Below, in pieces: positions 23,039 through 29,069 of a DNA stretch of 29,069 nucleotides. The notes under the pieces are model-generated. The model did no database searches. It was not told the DNA's origin and saw only the letters and a list, made by a program, of their open reading frames with translations. The translations under genes were made by a program, and so were the position numbers. Position 1 is the stretch's first letter. The number at the start of each line of letters is the position of its first letter. The stretch comes from an uncultured Eubacteriales bacterium. GTDB taxonomy: Bacteria > Bacillota > Clostridia > Oscillospirales > Oscillospiraceae. The stretch lies in the NCBI GenBank assembly GCA_900544945.1, contig UQXG01000007.1, positions 1-29,069 on the forward strand. The letters run 5' to 3'.

Positions 23039-23245
23039 CCCTCATCCGTCACGGCTACGCCGTGCCACCTTCCCCCAAGGGAAGGCAGGGGATACGGATT
23101 GTGACCGGAGGGAATCCCTGGAAGGGGTCACGCCAGTGTGAGCTACTTTTCGCAATGAGATGCGTTTTATGTGAGCTGCACAGAGTTTGGGTAGCGACCT
23201 CATCCGCCCGACCGGCACCTTCCCCTCCCAGGGGAAGGCCTGGGC
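23039..23245. repeat. Second REP-like repeat cluster
   Basis: Bases 23039-23090 are the reverse complement of 7368-7419 with one mismatch in 52. Bases 23095-23133 match 7519-7559 closely in direct orientation, and about 23193-23240 resemble the reverse complement of 7252-7296. The cluster sits between the RNA-like region and the end of the ABC importer operon, with no gene in it. Confidence 0.88.
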
Positions 23246-23278
23246 AATGACACGGTTGTTTGACAATCTCAGCAATAT

Positions 23279-24019
23279 TCAGGCATTCCGGAACCGGGAC
23301 AGGAAGTCCTTGGTCTCCTGCTTCTGGGGATTGCCGAAGATGTCGGCGGGCACGCCCTCCTCGCAGATGACGCCCTGGTTCATGTACACCACATGGTTGC
23401 TCACGTCCCGGGCAAAGGCCATCTCGTGGGTCACCACCAGCATGGTCATGCCCTCCTGGGCAAGGGAGCGCATAACGCTGAGCACCTCGCCCACCATTTC
23501 CGGATCCAGAGCGGAGGTAGGCTCGTCGAAGAGCAGCACCTCCGGATCCATGGCCAGCGCCCGGGCAATGGCCACCCGCTGCTTCTGGCCGCCGGAAATC
23601 TGCCGGGGCTTGGCGTTGATGTAGGGGGTCATGCCTACCTTCTCCAGATAGAGCATGGCGTGATCTTTCGCTTCCGCCCGCCCCCGCTTCAGAACCTGTA
23701 CCTGACCCACAATGCAGTTTTCCAGTACGGTCATATTGTTGAACAGGTTGAAGGACTGGAACACCATGCCCACATGGGAGCGGTAGGAGGGGGCGTCAAA
23801 GCCCTTGGCTACCACGTTCTTGCCGTGGTAGAGAATTTCTCCGGAGGTGGGAGTCTCCAATAGGTTGATGCACCGAAGGAGCGTAGATTTGCCGGAACCG
23901 GAGGCACCGATGATGGAGGTCACGTCTCCCTTGTTCACGGTAAAGTCAATGTCCCGGAGCACCTCATGGGTGCCGAAGCTCTTGGACAGGTGGTTGACCT
24001 GCAAAATCAGTTCGTCCAT
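23279..24019 (-). CDS. Polar amino acid ABC transporter ATP-binding protein
   Basis: A 246-residue ATPase of the GlnQ/HisP group, driving import through the adjacent permease. Walker A is GASGSGKST (38-46), Q-loop VFQSFNLF (87-94), signature ISGGQKQR (141-148), Walker B LLFDEP (162-167), and the switch His lies in VVTHEM. The ATG (24017-24019) comes one base after the permease stop, preceded by a G-rich site; upstream codons are unsupported. It is the last gene of the riboswitch-controlled operon, which suggests lysine or another basic amino acid as cargo. Confidence 0.96.
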   Translation of the reverse strand: MDELILQVNHLSKSFGTHEVLRDIDFTVNKGDVTSIIGASGSGKSTLLRCINLLETPTSGEILYHGKNVVAKGFDAPSYRSHVGMVFQSFNLFNNMTVLENCIVGQVQVLKRGRAEAKDHAMLYLEKVGMTPYINAKPRQISGGQKQRVAIARALAMDPEVLLFDEPTSALDPEMVGEVLSVMRSLAQEGMTMLVVTHEMAFARDVSNHVVYMNQGVICEEGVPADIFGNPQKQETKDFLSRFRNA

Positions 24020-24020
24020 A

Positions 24021-24881
24021 TTAGCGTTCCCCCCTGTTTCTTCCGTGTGCCATATTCTGGTATTCCCTGCTCTGCTCGTCAAAGGGCGTACCCTTGTCCG
24101 GATGGTTGTAGGTTCCGGCGGTCATGGTCAGTGAATCCACCTGAACCAGCTCATAGTCGCTGTCACCGTCCATCTTCTTTTCCAGCCAGCGCAGCAGGAA
24201 GGATGCGGCCAGGGTCATGCACAGATAGCCTGCCATTTCCACGGTGGCAGAGGGGAAGTACAGGTAACTGGCGCCCACTGCCGCCCGGTGGGATGAGAAG
24301 AAGTCCGGGAAGCCGATGATGAACATGACGGAGGTATCCTTCACGTTGATGATGAAGTTATTGCCGATCTGGGGCATGATGTTCCGCAAAGCCTGGGGCA
24401 GAATCACATGGAGCATGGTCTGGACATGGTTCATGCCGATGGCCTTGGCGCCCTCGGTCTGACCCGGGTCAATGGAAATAATGCCGCCCCGGACGGACTC
24501 GGCCATGTAAGCGCCGGTGTTGATGGAAACAACCAGAATGGCCGCCACCCAGATGTTGGTGAACTTCATGGTATTGTTGGTGAAATAGGGCAGGCCGTAG
24601 TACAGGAACACGGCCTGGAGCACCATGGGGGTGCCCCGGAAAACCTCCACATATACCCGAACGATGATTCGGACGATTTTCAGCAGAACCCGCTTGGGCA
24701 TGGGGTCCCGGTCGGAGCAGGGAATGGTGTTCAGAATGCCGCAGATAAAGCCGATGACGCAGCCGATGGCAGTGGCGACCAGCGCAAGCACCAGGGTGTT
24801 GCGCATACCGGTGAGATAAGGCCCGCCGTATTTCGACCACAGCTTTACGATATCGGCACCGAGTTGGGTGAATTTTTCCAT
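24021..24881 (-). CDS. Polar amino acid ABC transporter permease
   Basis: The 286-residue membrane protein has the HisM/GlnP-type architecture: YGGPYLTGMRNTL start, ETAIG-like core and about five membrane segments. The EAA loop for ATPase docking is EGAKAIGMNHVQTMLHVILP (about 143-162). It carries a C-terminal hydrophilic extension of roughly 40 residues beyond the last membrane segment, longer than usual in this family, with unknown role. AAGGAG precedes the ATG. Only one permease is present, so the pore is probably a homodimer. Confidence 0.95.
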   Translation of the reverse strand: MEKFTQLGADIVKLWSKYGGPYLTGMRNTLVLALVATAIGCVIGFICGILNTIPCSDRDPMPKRVLLKIVRIIVRVYVEVFRGTPMVLQAVFLYYGLPYFTNNTMKFTNIWVAAILVVSINTGAYMAESVRGGIISIDPGQTEGAKAIGMNHVQTMLHVILPQALRNIMPQIGNNFIINVKDTSVMFIIGFPDFFSSHRAAVGASYLYFPSATVEMAGYLCMTLAASFLLRWLEKKMDGDSDYELVQVDSLTMTAGTYNHPDKGTPFDEQSREYQNMAHGRNRGER

Positions 24882-24919
24882 GGTGCTTTCTCCTTACAAT
24901 AATATATATAGGCGCTGGG

Positions 24920-24949
24920 CAAGGCGAGAGGTACGCTCCTCCCGCCTTG
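24920..24949 (-). other. Intercistronic hairpin between binding protein and permease genes
   Basis: CAAGGCG and CGCCTTG with inner GAG/CTC pairs form a stem, without a strong T run. Such stems often raise binding-protein mRNA above that of the membrane genes. Confidence 0.5.
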
Positions 24950-24966
24950 GCTGCTTTTCAAGTTCC

Positions 24967-25875
24967 TTAGTCTTCGCTCAGGGGCTGAACGGCAATGGCC
25001 TGCTCCATCAGAGCGTTCATGTCGTCGGGGGTCATGGTGCTCAGCACCGCGTCGATCTTGTCCTTGAGCAGGGTGTTGCCCTTCATGACAGACACGCCGA
25101 TGTTCACGTTCTCAGCCCGAACCTCATCGGAGAACTGGAAGTCGCCGTCGGTGCCGGAGAAATCCAGAATCTTCATATCGGGATAGGCGGCCACGGCGCC
25201 CTGGGCGGTGGGCATATCGGTGCAGATAAAGTCAACGGTGTCGGTTTCCAGCGCCATCAGCATGGCGGGAGCGGTCTCAGCAGCGGTCTGGATGGCAGCA
25301 TCCTTGATCTGGGGCAGGCACTGGTCATACCAGATGGTGGCGATCTGGGCGGTGCAGGAGCCGCCGGCCAGGTCGGCAATGGAAGTGGCATTTGCGAACT
25401 TGCCGTCAGCCTTGGTCACGCAGACGATGGTAGCATAGAAGTAGGGGCCGGCGAAGTCCACCTGCTCGGCACGCTCGGCAGTCATGGACTGACCGGCGAT
25501 GACCGCGTCAAAGGTACCGCTCTGGACACCGGGCACCAGGGAGTCCCAATCGGACTGAATGACCTCCAGCTGCCAGCCGTTGGCCTCGGCAATTTTCTTG
25601 CCGATCATCACATCGTAGCCGTTGGCGTAGGAGCCGGGGACGTTGGCGATGGGCACGGCGCCGTTGGAGTCGTCGGTCTGGGTCCAGTTGTAGGGAGCGT
25701 AGGCGCACTCCATGGCGATGGTCAGCCCGCCATCCTCCAGGCCGGCGGGCACATCGGAACCGGCAGCGGTGGCGGCCGCAGGCGCCTCGGTGGCGGCAGG
25801 GGCAGCGGAGCCGCCGCAGGCGGCCAGGGACAGGGTCATGGTCAGAACCATGATGATGGACAGGAGCTTCTTCAT
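24967..25875 (-). CDS. Lysine-type amino acid ABC substrate-binding lipoprotein
   Basis: A 302-residue family 3 solute-binding protein. It has a lipoprotein signal (LSLAAC, lipid on Cys20) and an Ala/Pro/Thr-rich linker to about residue 45. The domain begins LTIAMECAYAPYNW, then has NGYDVMIGKKIAEANGW, DWDSLVPGVQSGTFDAVIAGQSMT and ERAEQVDFAGPY. It captures an amino acid outside the membrane and delivers it to the permease. ATG 25873-25875 is chosen (MKKLL) after GAGAGG; the upstream TTG is less likely. The lysine riboswitch 100 bases upstream makes lysine the probable ligand. Confidence 0.95.
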   Translation of the reverse strand: MKKLLSIIMVLTMTLSLAACGGSAAPAATEAPAAATAAGSDVPAGLEDGGLTIAMECAYAPYNWTQTDDSNGAVPIANVPGSYANGYDVMIGKKIAEANGWQLEVIQSDWDSLVPGVQSGTFDAVIAGQSMTAERAEQVDFAGPYFYATIVCVTKADGKFANATSIADLAGGSCTAQIATIWYDQCLPQIKDAAIQTAAETAPAMLMALETDTVDFICTDMPTAQGAVAAYPDMKILDFSGTDGDFQFSDEVRAENVNIGVSVMKGNTLLKDKIDAVLSTMTPDDMNALMEQAIAVQPLSED

Positions 25876-25910
25876 TGTTGTCAACCTCTCATTTCTGAAA
25901 TTCCGGCTTT

Positions 25911-25949
25911 CCCGGTAAAATAAAAAGGAACCGCTTTGGTAAGCGGTCC
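25911..25949 (-). terminator. Expression-platform terminator of the lysine riboswitch
   Basis: On the minus strand GGACCGCTT, loop ACCA and AAGCGGTTCC form a stem followed by TTTTTATTTT, between the aptamer and the binding-protein ATG. Lysine binding would favour this terminator. Confidence 0.88.
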
Positions 25950-25980
25950 ATGGAAATGCGGCATGACAACATAAAATTTC

Positions 25981-26160
25981 AGCCGAACAGCCAATGATAG
26001 CGCTTCACAAAGTTCTTGTGACAGTCCGGCAGATATTCTCTGACGACCCAGCGGGAACAACAGGGTGATTGTTTTCCGCTTCGGCGGTGAGCCCTTTCCC
26101 TGCCGACGGCTACCCTGCCTTGTCGGTAAGTACTGATGCGAACCGCGCCTCTATCTAAGC
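25981..26160 (-). promoter_or_regulatory. Lysine riboswitch (L-box)
   Basis: Minus-strand sequence from about 26157 to 25985 carries the conserved L-box parts in order: GATAGAGGCGCGG, GCATCAGTA, AGGGTAGCC, AAAGGGCTCACCGCCGAAG, GCTGGGTCGTC and the closing CGCTATCATTGGCTG. The first and last parts pair as P1 (GATAG with CTATC). It senses intracellular lysine and controls the ABC importer downstream through the terminator at 25911-25949. Recognised from memory of the family consensus. Confidence 0.93.
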
Positions 26161-26176
26161 GATTCAATTTGGCCAT

Positions 26177-26205
26177 ATCCTAACACCGGATTTCCCCTCT
26201 GTCAA
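26177..26205 (-). promoter_or_regulatory. Promoter of the lysine-importer operon
   Basis: On the minus strand TTGACA (26200-26205), 17 bases and TAGGAT (26177-26182) lie about 20 bases before the aptamer. Confidence 0.75.
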
Positions 26206-26381
26206 GTCCTAAAAAAAGAAAGTCAAAACTTTGTGCAATTTGACGGATTTTCTAAAAATTCGCCTCCTATAAACTGTGCTTTCCTGTCCCCTTTCCGCCG
26301 GTTTCCCTTGGGCACGAAAGAAGTTTCAGAAATTCTTCGATTTCGGCATTTTTTACACTAGCAAATCGCCTCTGCTTATTG

Positions 26382-26387
26382 TATAAT
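26382..26387 (+). promoter_or_regulatory. -10 box of the diguanylate cyclase gene
   Basis: A perfect TATAAT sits in an AT-rich gap; TTTACA (26353-26358) is too far upstream (23 bases) to be a normal -35, so the promoter may need an activator. Between 26206 and 26381 no other feature is seen. Confidence 0.45.
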
Positions 26388-26493
26388 AAAATTTAACAAT
26401 TATGATATGCGGATCTTGGAAAGAATCCGACATTTCGACCAGATGTTCTGTCTTTCCGAGAGAATACTCTTAGGAAGGGAACGATTGTACCCC

Positions 26494-27531
26494 ATGAAAC
26501 AGAAGCTAGCGGAGCTCTTTGCCGCTGATCAAAAAATCAAGCAGGCTCGGCGTCCGGAGCGGTGGCAGCAGCTGAAGACGCTGACCTTCTTTGCCATTGC
26601 CGCCTTCCTGCTGATGAGTCTTGACAACGCTATCCAGCATTCCTATGGGATGCTGATCACCACCCTGGGCAGCGCCGGTATCCTGGGGCTGAATCTGTGC
26701 CAATGCTGGAAAGATCAGCACATTGAGGTTATGGAGGATACTTTCTTCGGTCTTCTTCTGCTGCTCTTTACCGGTTACATTCTTCTTGGCGGAAACAATG
26801 GCTTTGCCCTTTTGTGGGTAGTCTTTATCCCCTTTATGTTCATGACCATGATCGACCTGAAAAAGGGACTGACTCTGAGCATCTATTTCCTGCTGCTGCT
26901 GTTTCTCGCCTTCCACGGCCCCTTCCGGGGTCTTATACGCTTTCCCTATTCCGAGACCATGCGTTACCGTTTCCCTATGCTGTACCTCATCGACTGCGTC
27001 ATGTCCTTTTACATCGTCCAGCGGCTGGTTTTTGACCGGTATCGCCTGATGGATGCCCAGGTGCAGCTGCGCAACGCCAGCTTTGTAGACGCTGCCACCG
27101 GCCTGCAAAACCGCTCCTCCTACACCCGCTTCGTGGAGGAGACCGACCCCAGCACCTTCATTCGCCTGTCCGTCATCTATATCGATGTGAACGGCCTGCA
27201 TGAGCTGAATAACCGGCTGGGTCACGCCGCCGGTGACGAAATGCTCCGGTTTGTGGCGGAGGCCTGCGTCAAGCAGTTTCCCCAGGCTCATGTGTTCCGG
27301 CTGGGCGGCGACGAATTTCTGATTCTGTGCCCGGTGGGTACCAAGGAAGAGGTTCAGCGGTGGGTGGAGCAGCTGAATGCCACCGTGGAGGCGGCGGGCT
27401 ACACCATCGCCTGCGGCGTGGAAAGCCGGATGGATCACTTTGACATTGAGGATATGGTCAGTATTGCCGATGCCAGGATGCTGGAAAATAAGGCCGACTA
27501 CTACCGGGCCCGTGACCGCCGGAAGCGGTGA
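26494..27531 (+). CDS. Membrane diguanylate cyclase (GGDEF)
   Basis: The 345-residue protein makes cyclic di-GMP from two GTP. About five or six membrane segments occupy residues 25-185, with no recognised sensor domain, followed by a GGDEF domain: DAATGLQNR (about 198-206), IDVNGLHELN and RLGGDEFLIL (GGDEF at 271-275). The active motif is intact, but the inhibitory RxxD site, nine residues before GG, is absent (FPQA there). The start is uncertain: ATG 26494 is 14 bases after AGGAAGGG, TTG 26485 has better spacing, and ATG 26407 has no binding site. It is monocistronic, with a terminator at 27544. It could influence the polysaccharide genes of this region; that is inference. Confidence 0.9.
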   Translation: MKQKLAELFAADQKIKQARRPERWQQLKTLTFFAIAAFLLMSLDNAIQHSYGMLITTLGSAGILGLNLCQCWKDQHIEVMEDTFFGLLLLLFTGYILLGGNNGFALLWVVFIPFMFMTMIDLKKGLTLSIYFLLLLFLAFHGPFRGLIRFPYSETMRYRFPMLYLIDCVMSFYIVQRLVFDRYRLMDAQVQLRNASFVDAATGLQNRSSYTRFVEETDPSTFIRLSVIYIDVNGLHELNNRLGHAAGDEMLRFVAEACVKQFPQAHVFRLGGDEFLILCPVGTKEEVQRWVEQLNATVEAAGYTIACGVESRMDHFDIEDMVSIADARMLENKADYYRARDRRKR

Positions 27532-27543
27532 AGCGATCGTCTT

Positions 27544-27577
27544 TCAGGGGCTGCCAAAAGGCAGTCCCTGTTTTCTA
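27544..27577 (+). terminator. Terminator of the diguanylate cyclase gene
   Basis: CAGGGGCTGCC and GGCAGTCCCTG pair around AAAA, followed by TTTTCT. Confidence 0.85.
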
Positions 27578-27783
27578 TAAATAAGGAATTCCCAGATTCT
27601 TCCGAGAACTATTGAATAACGCACTGGTGCGGGAGCACCACCCTTGATCAGCAAGGGGAGCCTCGGGCGGCCAGTGGCCGCCCATACCGATTCTATCGCT
27701 TGATCCTCCTCGTCAAAATACAGGCTTTCCCTCGCCTTTATCATTTAATTATTAAATGCACATGATAGATTCATAAAAACCAA
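27578..27783. other. Intergenic region with one dispersed repeat fragment
   Basis: No gene is supported. Bases 27619-27639 equal the reverse complement of 7605-7625 exactly (21 bases). CGGGCGGCCAGTGGCCGCCC (27664-27683) is a GC-rich hairpin. CATTTAATTATTAAATG (27743-27759) is a palindromic AT-rich stretch shortly before the next promoter. Confidence 0.6.
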
Positions 27784-27812
27784 TTGACAGTTTCGGCAAA
27801 CAGTGCTATATT
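27784..27812 (+). promoter_or_regulatory. Consensus promoter of the orphan binding protein gene
   Basis: TTGACA (27784-27789), 17 bases and TATATT (27807-27812) preceded by TGC make a strong promoter about 60 bases before the ATG. Confidence 0.85.
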
Positions 27813-27874
27813 GTGTGCCATCAGTATTCCACGGGCGCACAAGTGTTCGTGGATAAGAAAAAGGAGAGATTTGT

Positions 27875-28903
27875 ATGAAAAAGATCCTTGCGGCGCTGCT
27901 TGCCGCTGTGATGGTGCTGTCCCTGGCAGCTTGCGGCGGCTCTGCTGCCCCTGCCGCCACCGAAGCGCCTGCCGCCGCTCCCGCTACGGACGCCGCCACT
28001 ACGACTCCCGCCACGGAAGCTTCCGGTAAGGTTTACACCGTCGGTATCTGCCAGCTGGTCACCCATGACGCGCTGGACGCCGCCACCCAGGGCTTCCAGG
28101 ACGCATTGGTTGCCAAGCTGGGCGCGGACAACGTGAAGTTTGACCTACAGAACGCTGCCGGCGATTCCAACACCTGCGCCACCATCGCCAACGGCTTTGT
28201 CGCCGAGGGCGTTGACCTGATTATGGCAAACGCCACCCCCGCCCTCCAGGCTGCCGTGGCTGCCACCGCCGACATTCCCGTTCTGGGCACCTCCGTCACC
28301 GAGTACGGCGTGGCACTGGGCATCCAGGACTTCAACGGCACCCCCGGCGGCAACGTTTCCGGCACCTCCGACCTGGCACCTCTGGAGGATCAGGCCAAGA
28401 TGCTGAACACCTGGTTCCCCGATGCCAAGAATGTTGGTCTGCTGTACTGCTCCGCCGAGCCCAACTCCAAATACCAGGTGGACACCGTGGAGAAGTATCT
28501 GACCGAAATGGGCTACACCTGCAAGCAGTTCGCCTTCGTGGACTCCAACGATATGCCCGCCGTCGCCCAGGAGGCCTGCGACTTCTGCGATGTGCTGTAC
28601 CTGCCCACCGATAACATGGTCGCCTCCTCCACCGAGGTCATCGACGGTATCTTCAGTGCCGCCGGCAAGCCCATCATCGCCGGTGAAGAGGGCATCTGCA
28701 AGGGATGCGGCGTAGCTACCCTGTCCATCAGCTACTACGACCTGGGCTACACCACCGGTGAGATGGCTGCCAAGATTCTGACCGGCGAGGCCGACGTTTC
28801 CACCATGCCCGTCGAGTACGCCCCCGCAACGCCCAAGTACAACGCGGAAATCTGCGCGGAACTGGGTCTGACCCCGCCCGATGGCTACGAGCCCATCGCC
28901 TAA
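27875..28903 (+). CDS. ABC_sub_bind-family substrate-binding lipoprotein
   Basis: A 342-residue lipoprotein: signal to LSLAAC (Cys20), an Ala/Pro/Thr linker to about residue 50, then a periplasmic-binding fold of the ABC_sub_bind (TrpX-like) type. Signs are YTVGICQLVTHDALDAATQGFQ (two blocks: VGICQLVTHDALD and ATQGFQ), ANATPALQAA, DIPVLGTSVTEYG, the GTSDLAPLEDQ hinge and NVGLLYCSAEPNS. Members bind aromatic amino acids or other small ligands. The usual permease and ATPase genes do not follow; a terminator closes the gene at 28918. AAGGAGAG precedes the ATG. The lipoprotein start and linker closely resemble those of the lysine-type protein at 24967, showing a shared anchor module. Confidence 0.92.
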   Translation: MKKILAALLAAVMVLSLAACGGSAAPAATEAPAAAPATDAATTTPATEASGKVYTVGICQLVTHDALDAATQGFQDALVAKLGADNVKFDLQNAAGDSNTCATIANGFVAEGVDLIMANATPALQAAVAATADIPVLGTSVTEYGVALGIQDFNGTPGGNVSGTSDLAPLEDQAKMLNTWFPDAKNVGLLYCSAEPNSKYQVDTVEKYLTEMGYTCKQFAFVDSNDMPAVAQEACDFCDVLYLPTDNMVASSTEVIDGIFSAAGKPIIAGEEGICKGCGVATLSISYYDLGYTTGEMAAKILTGEADVSTMPVEYAPATPKYNAEICAELGLTPPDGYEPIA

Positions 28904-28917
28904 TTCCCTGAGCTTCA

Positions 28918-28951
28918 GGGGGTGTCGCTTACAAAAGCGGCACCCCCTCCT
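28918..28951 (+). terminator. Strong terminator after the orphan binding protein
   Basis: GGGGGTGTCGCTT (28918-28930) and AAGCGGCACCCCC (28935-28947) pair around ACAA, followed by TCCTTT. The 70 bases from here to the terminal repeat hold no gene. Confidence 0.85.
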
Positions 28952-29017
28952 TTCCGTATCTGTACAAGTCCTTGGAAAAGGGGCTGAAAACCGGCCTTTT
29001 TGCCAAGGGTTCGTATG

Positions 29018-29069
29018 ATACTGAACTCCAATTAAAATCTTAAAAAAAGATTTTAATTGCCTGAAGGGC
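29018..29069. repeat. Right copy of 52-bp terminal inverted repeat
   Basis: Reverse complement of 2-53 with one mismatch. It begins ATACTGAACTCC, preceded by TG so that TGATACT reads as a potential stop, and contains the AT-rich hairpin ATTAAAATCTT/AAGATTTTAAT. It lies about 65 bases beyond the last terminator and runs to the last base of the window. Confidence 0.85.

Noticed and set aside
22807..23052. Minus-strand 81-codon frame in the structured region
   Set aside because: Arginine and serine rich, no good start site, and it overlaps stems and part of a repeat.
24868..25923. Plus-strand 351-codon frame over the binding-protein gene
   Set aside because: It is the shadow of the lysine-type lipoprotein gene, whose motifs are unmistakable.
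25979..26176. Minus-strand 65-codon frame
   Set aside because: It lies wholly in the lysine riboswitch; RNA motifs explain the sequence.
1..29069. Capsule or plasmid circularity suggested by matching ends
   Set aside because: The ends match in inverted, not direct, orientation, so joining them would make a long hairpin, not a circular overlap.

Overview
The window looks like a chromosomal segment of a gut-type, low-GC-phylum but fairly GC-rich clostridium (Oscillospirales/Oscillospiraceae-like). This is inferred from the gene repertoire (CpsB/C/D exopolysaccharide control, butyrate kinase, lysine riboswitch), strong AAGGAGG ribosome binding sites, and dispersed REP-like repeats in the intergenic gaps. 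No rRNA, tRNA, CRISPR array, transposase or phage gene was found. Both ends of the window lie in the same 52-bp sequence in inverted orientation, so the window may be a contig or unit bounded by copies of one repeat.

Layout. 1-5376 (minus strand): an exopolysaccharide assembly and control operon with a membrane-anchored SGNH-like protein, CpsC/Wzz, the CpsD tyrosine kinase, a small secreted protein, the CpsB phosphatase and an LCP-family protein. 5377-5775: a divergent control region whose two -10 regions carry the same 13-mer in opposite orientation. 5776-7242 (+): a UDP-sugar dehydrogenase with an N-terminal XRE-type helix-turn-helix. 7243-7748: repeats and a terminator. 7749-9695 (-): a CapD/FlaA1-like membrane 4,6-dehydratase, and 9792-10016 (-): a small conserved-looking protein. 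10229-15697 (+): a family 2 glycosyltransferase, then gmd, fcl, manC and manA, the route to GDP-mannose and GDP-L-fucose without phosphomannomutase. 15750-17547: a cupin gene divergent from an HxlR regulator that overlaps a GtrB-like glycosyltransferase.

17630-23278 is a mixed region: a Cys-rich U32-like protein, Uup-type ABC-F, butyrate kinase, three very small genes, a two-micro-ORF leader with a strand-specific hairpin, a candidate structured RNA and a repeat cluster. 23279-26205 (-): a polar amino acid ABC importer under a lysine riboswitch. 26494-27531 (+): a membrane diguanylate cyclase. 27875-28903 (+): an orphan ABC_sub_bind-type lipoprotein closed by a strong terminator.

How it fits together: most of the first 17.5 kb serves surface polysaccharide synthesis (sugar-nucleotide supply, glycosyl transfer, chain-length control, phosphorylation control and probable wall attachment). 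Flippase, polymerase and initiating phosphosugar transferase are absent and are presumably beyond the left end. The most unusual items are the repeat family that abuts stop codons and bounds the window, the HTH-dehydrogenase fusion beside a symmetric divergent promoter, and the terminator inside a small ORF.
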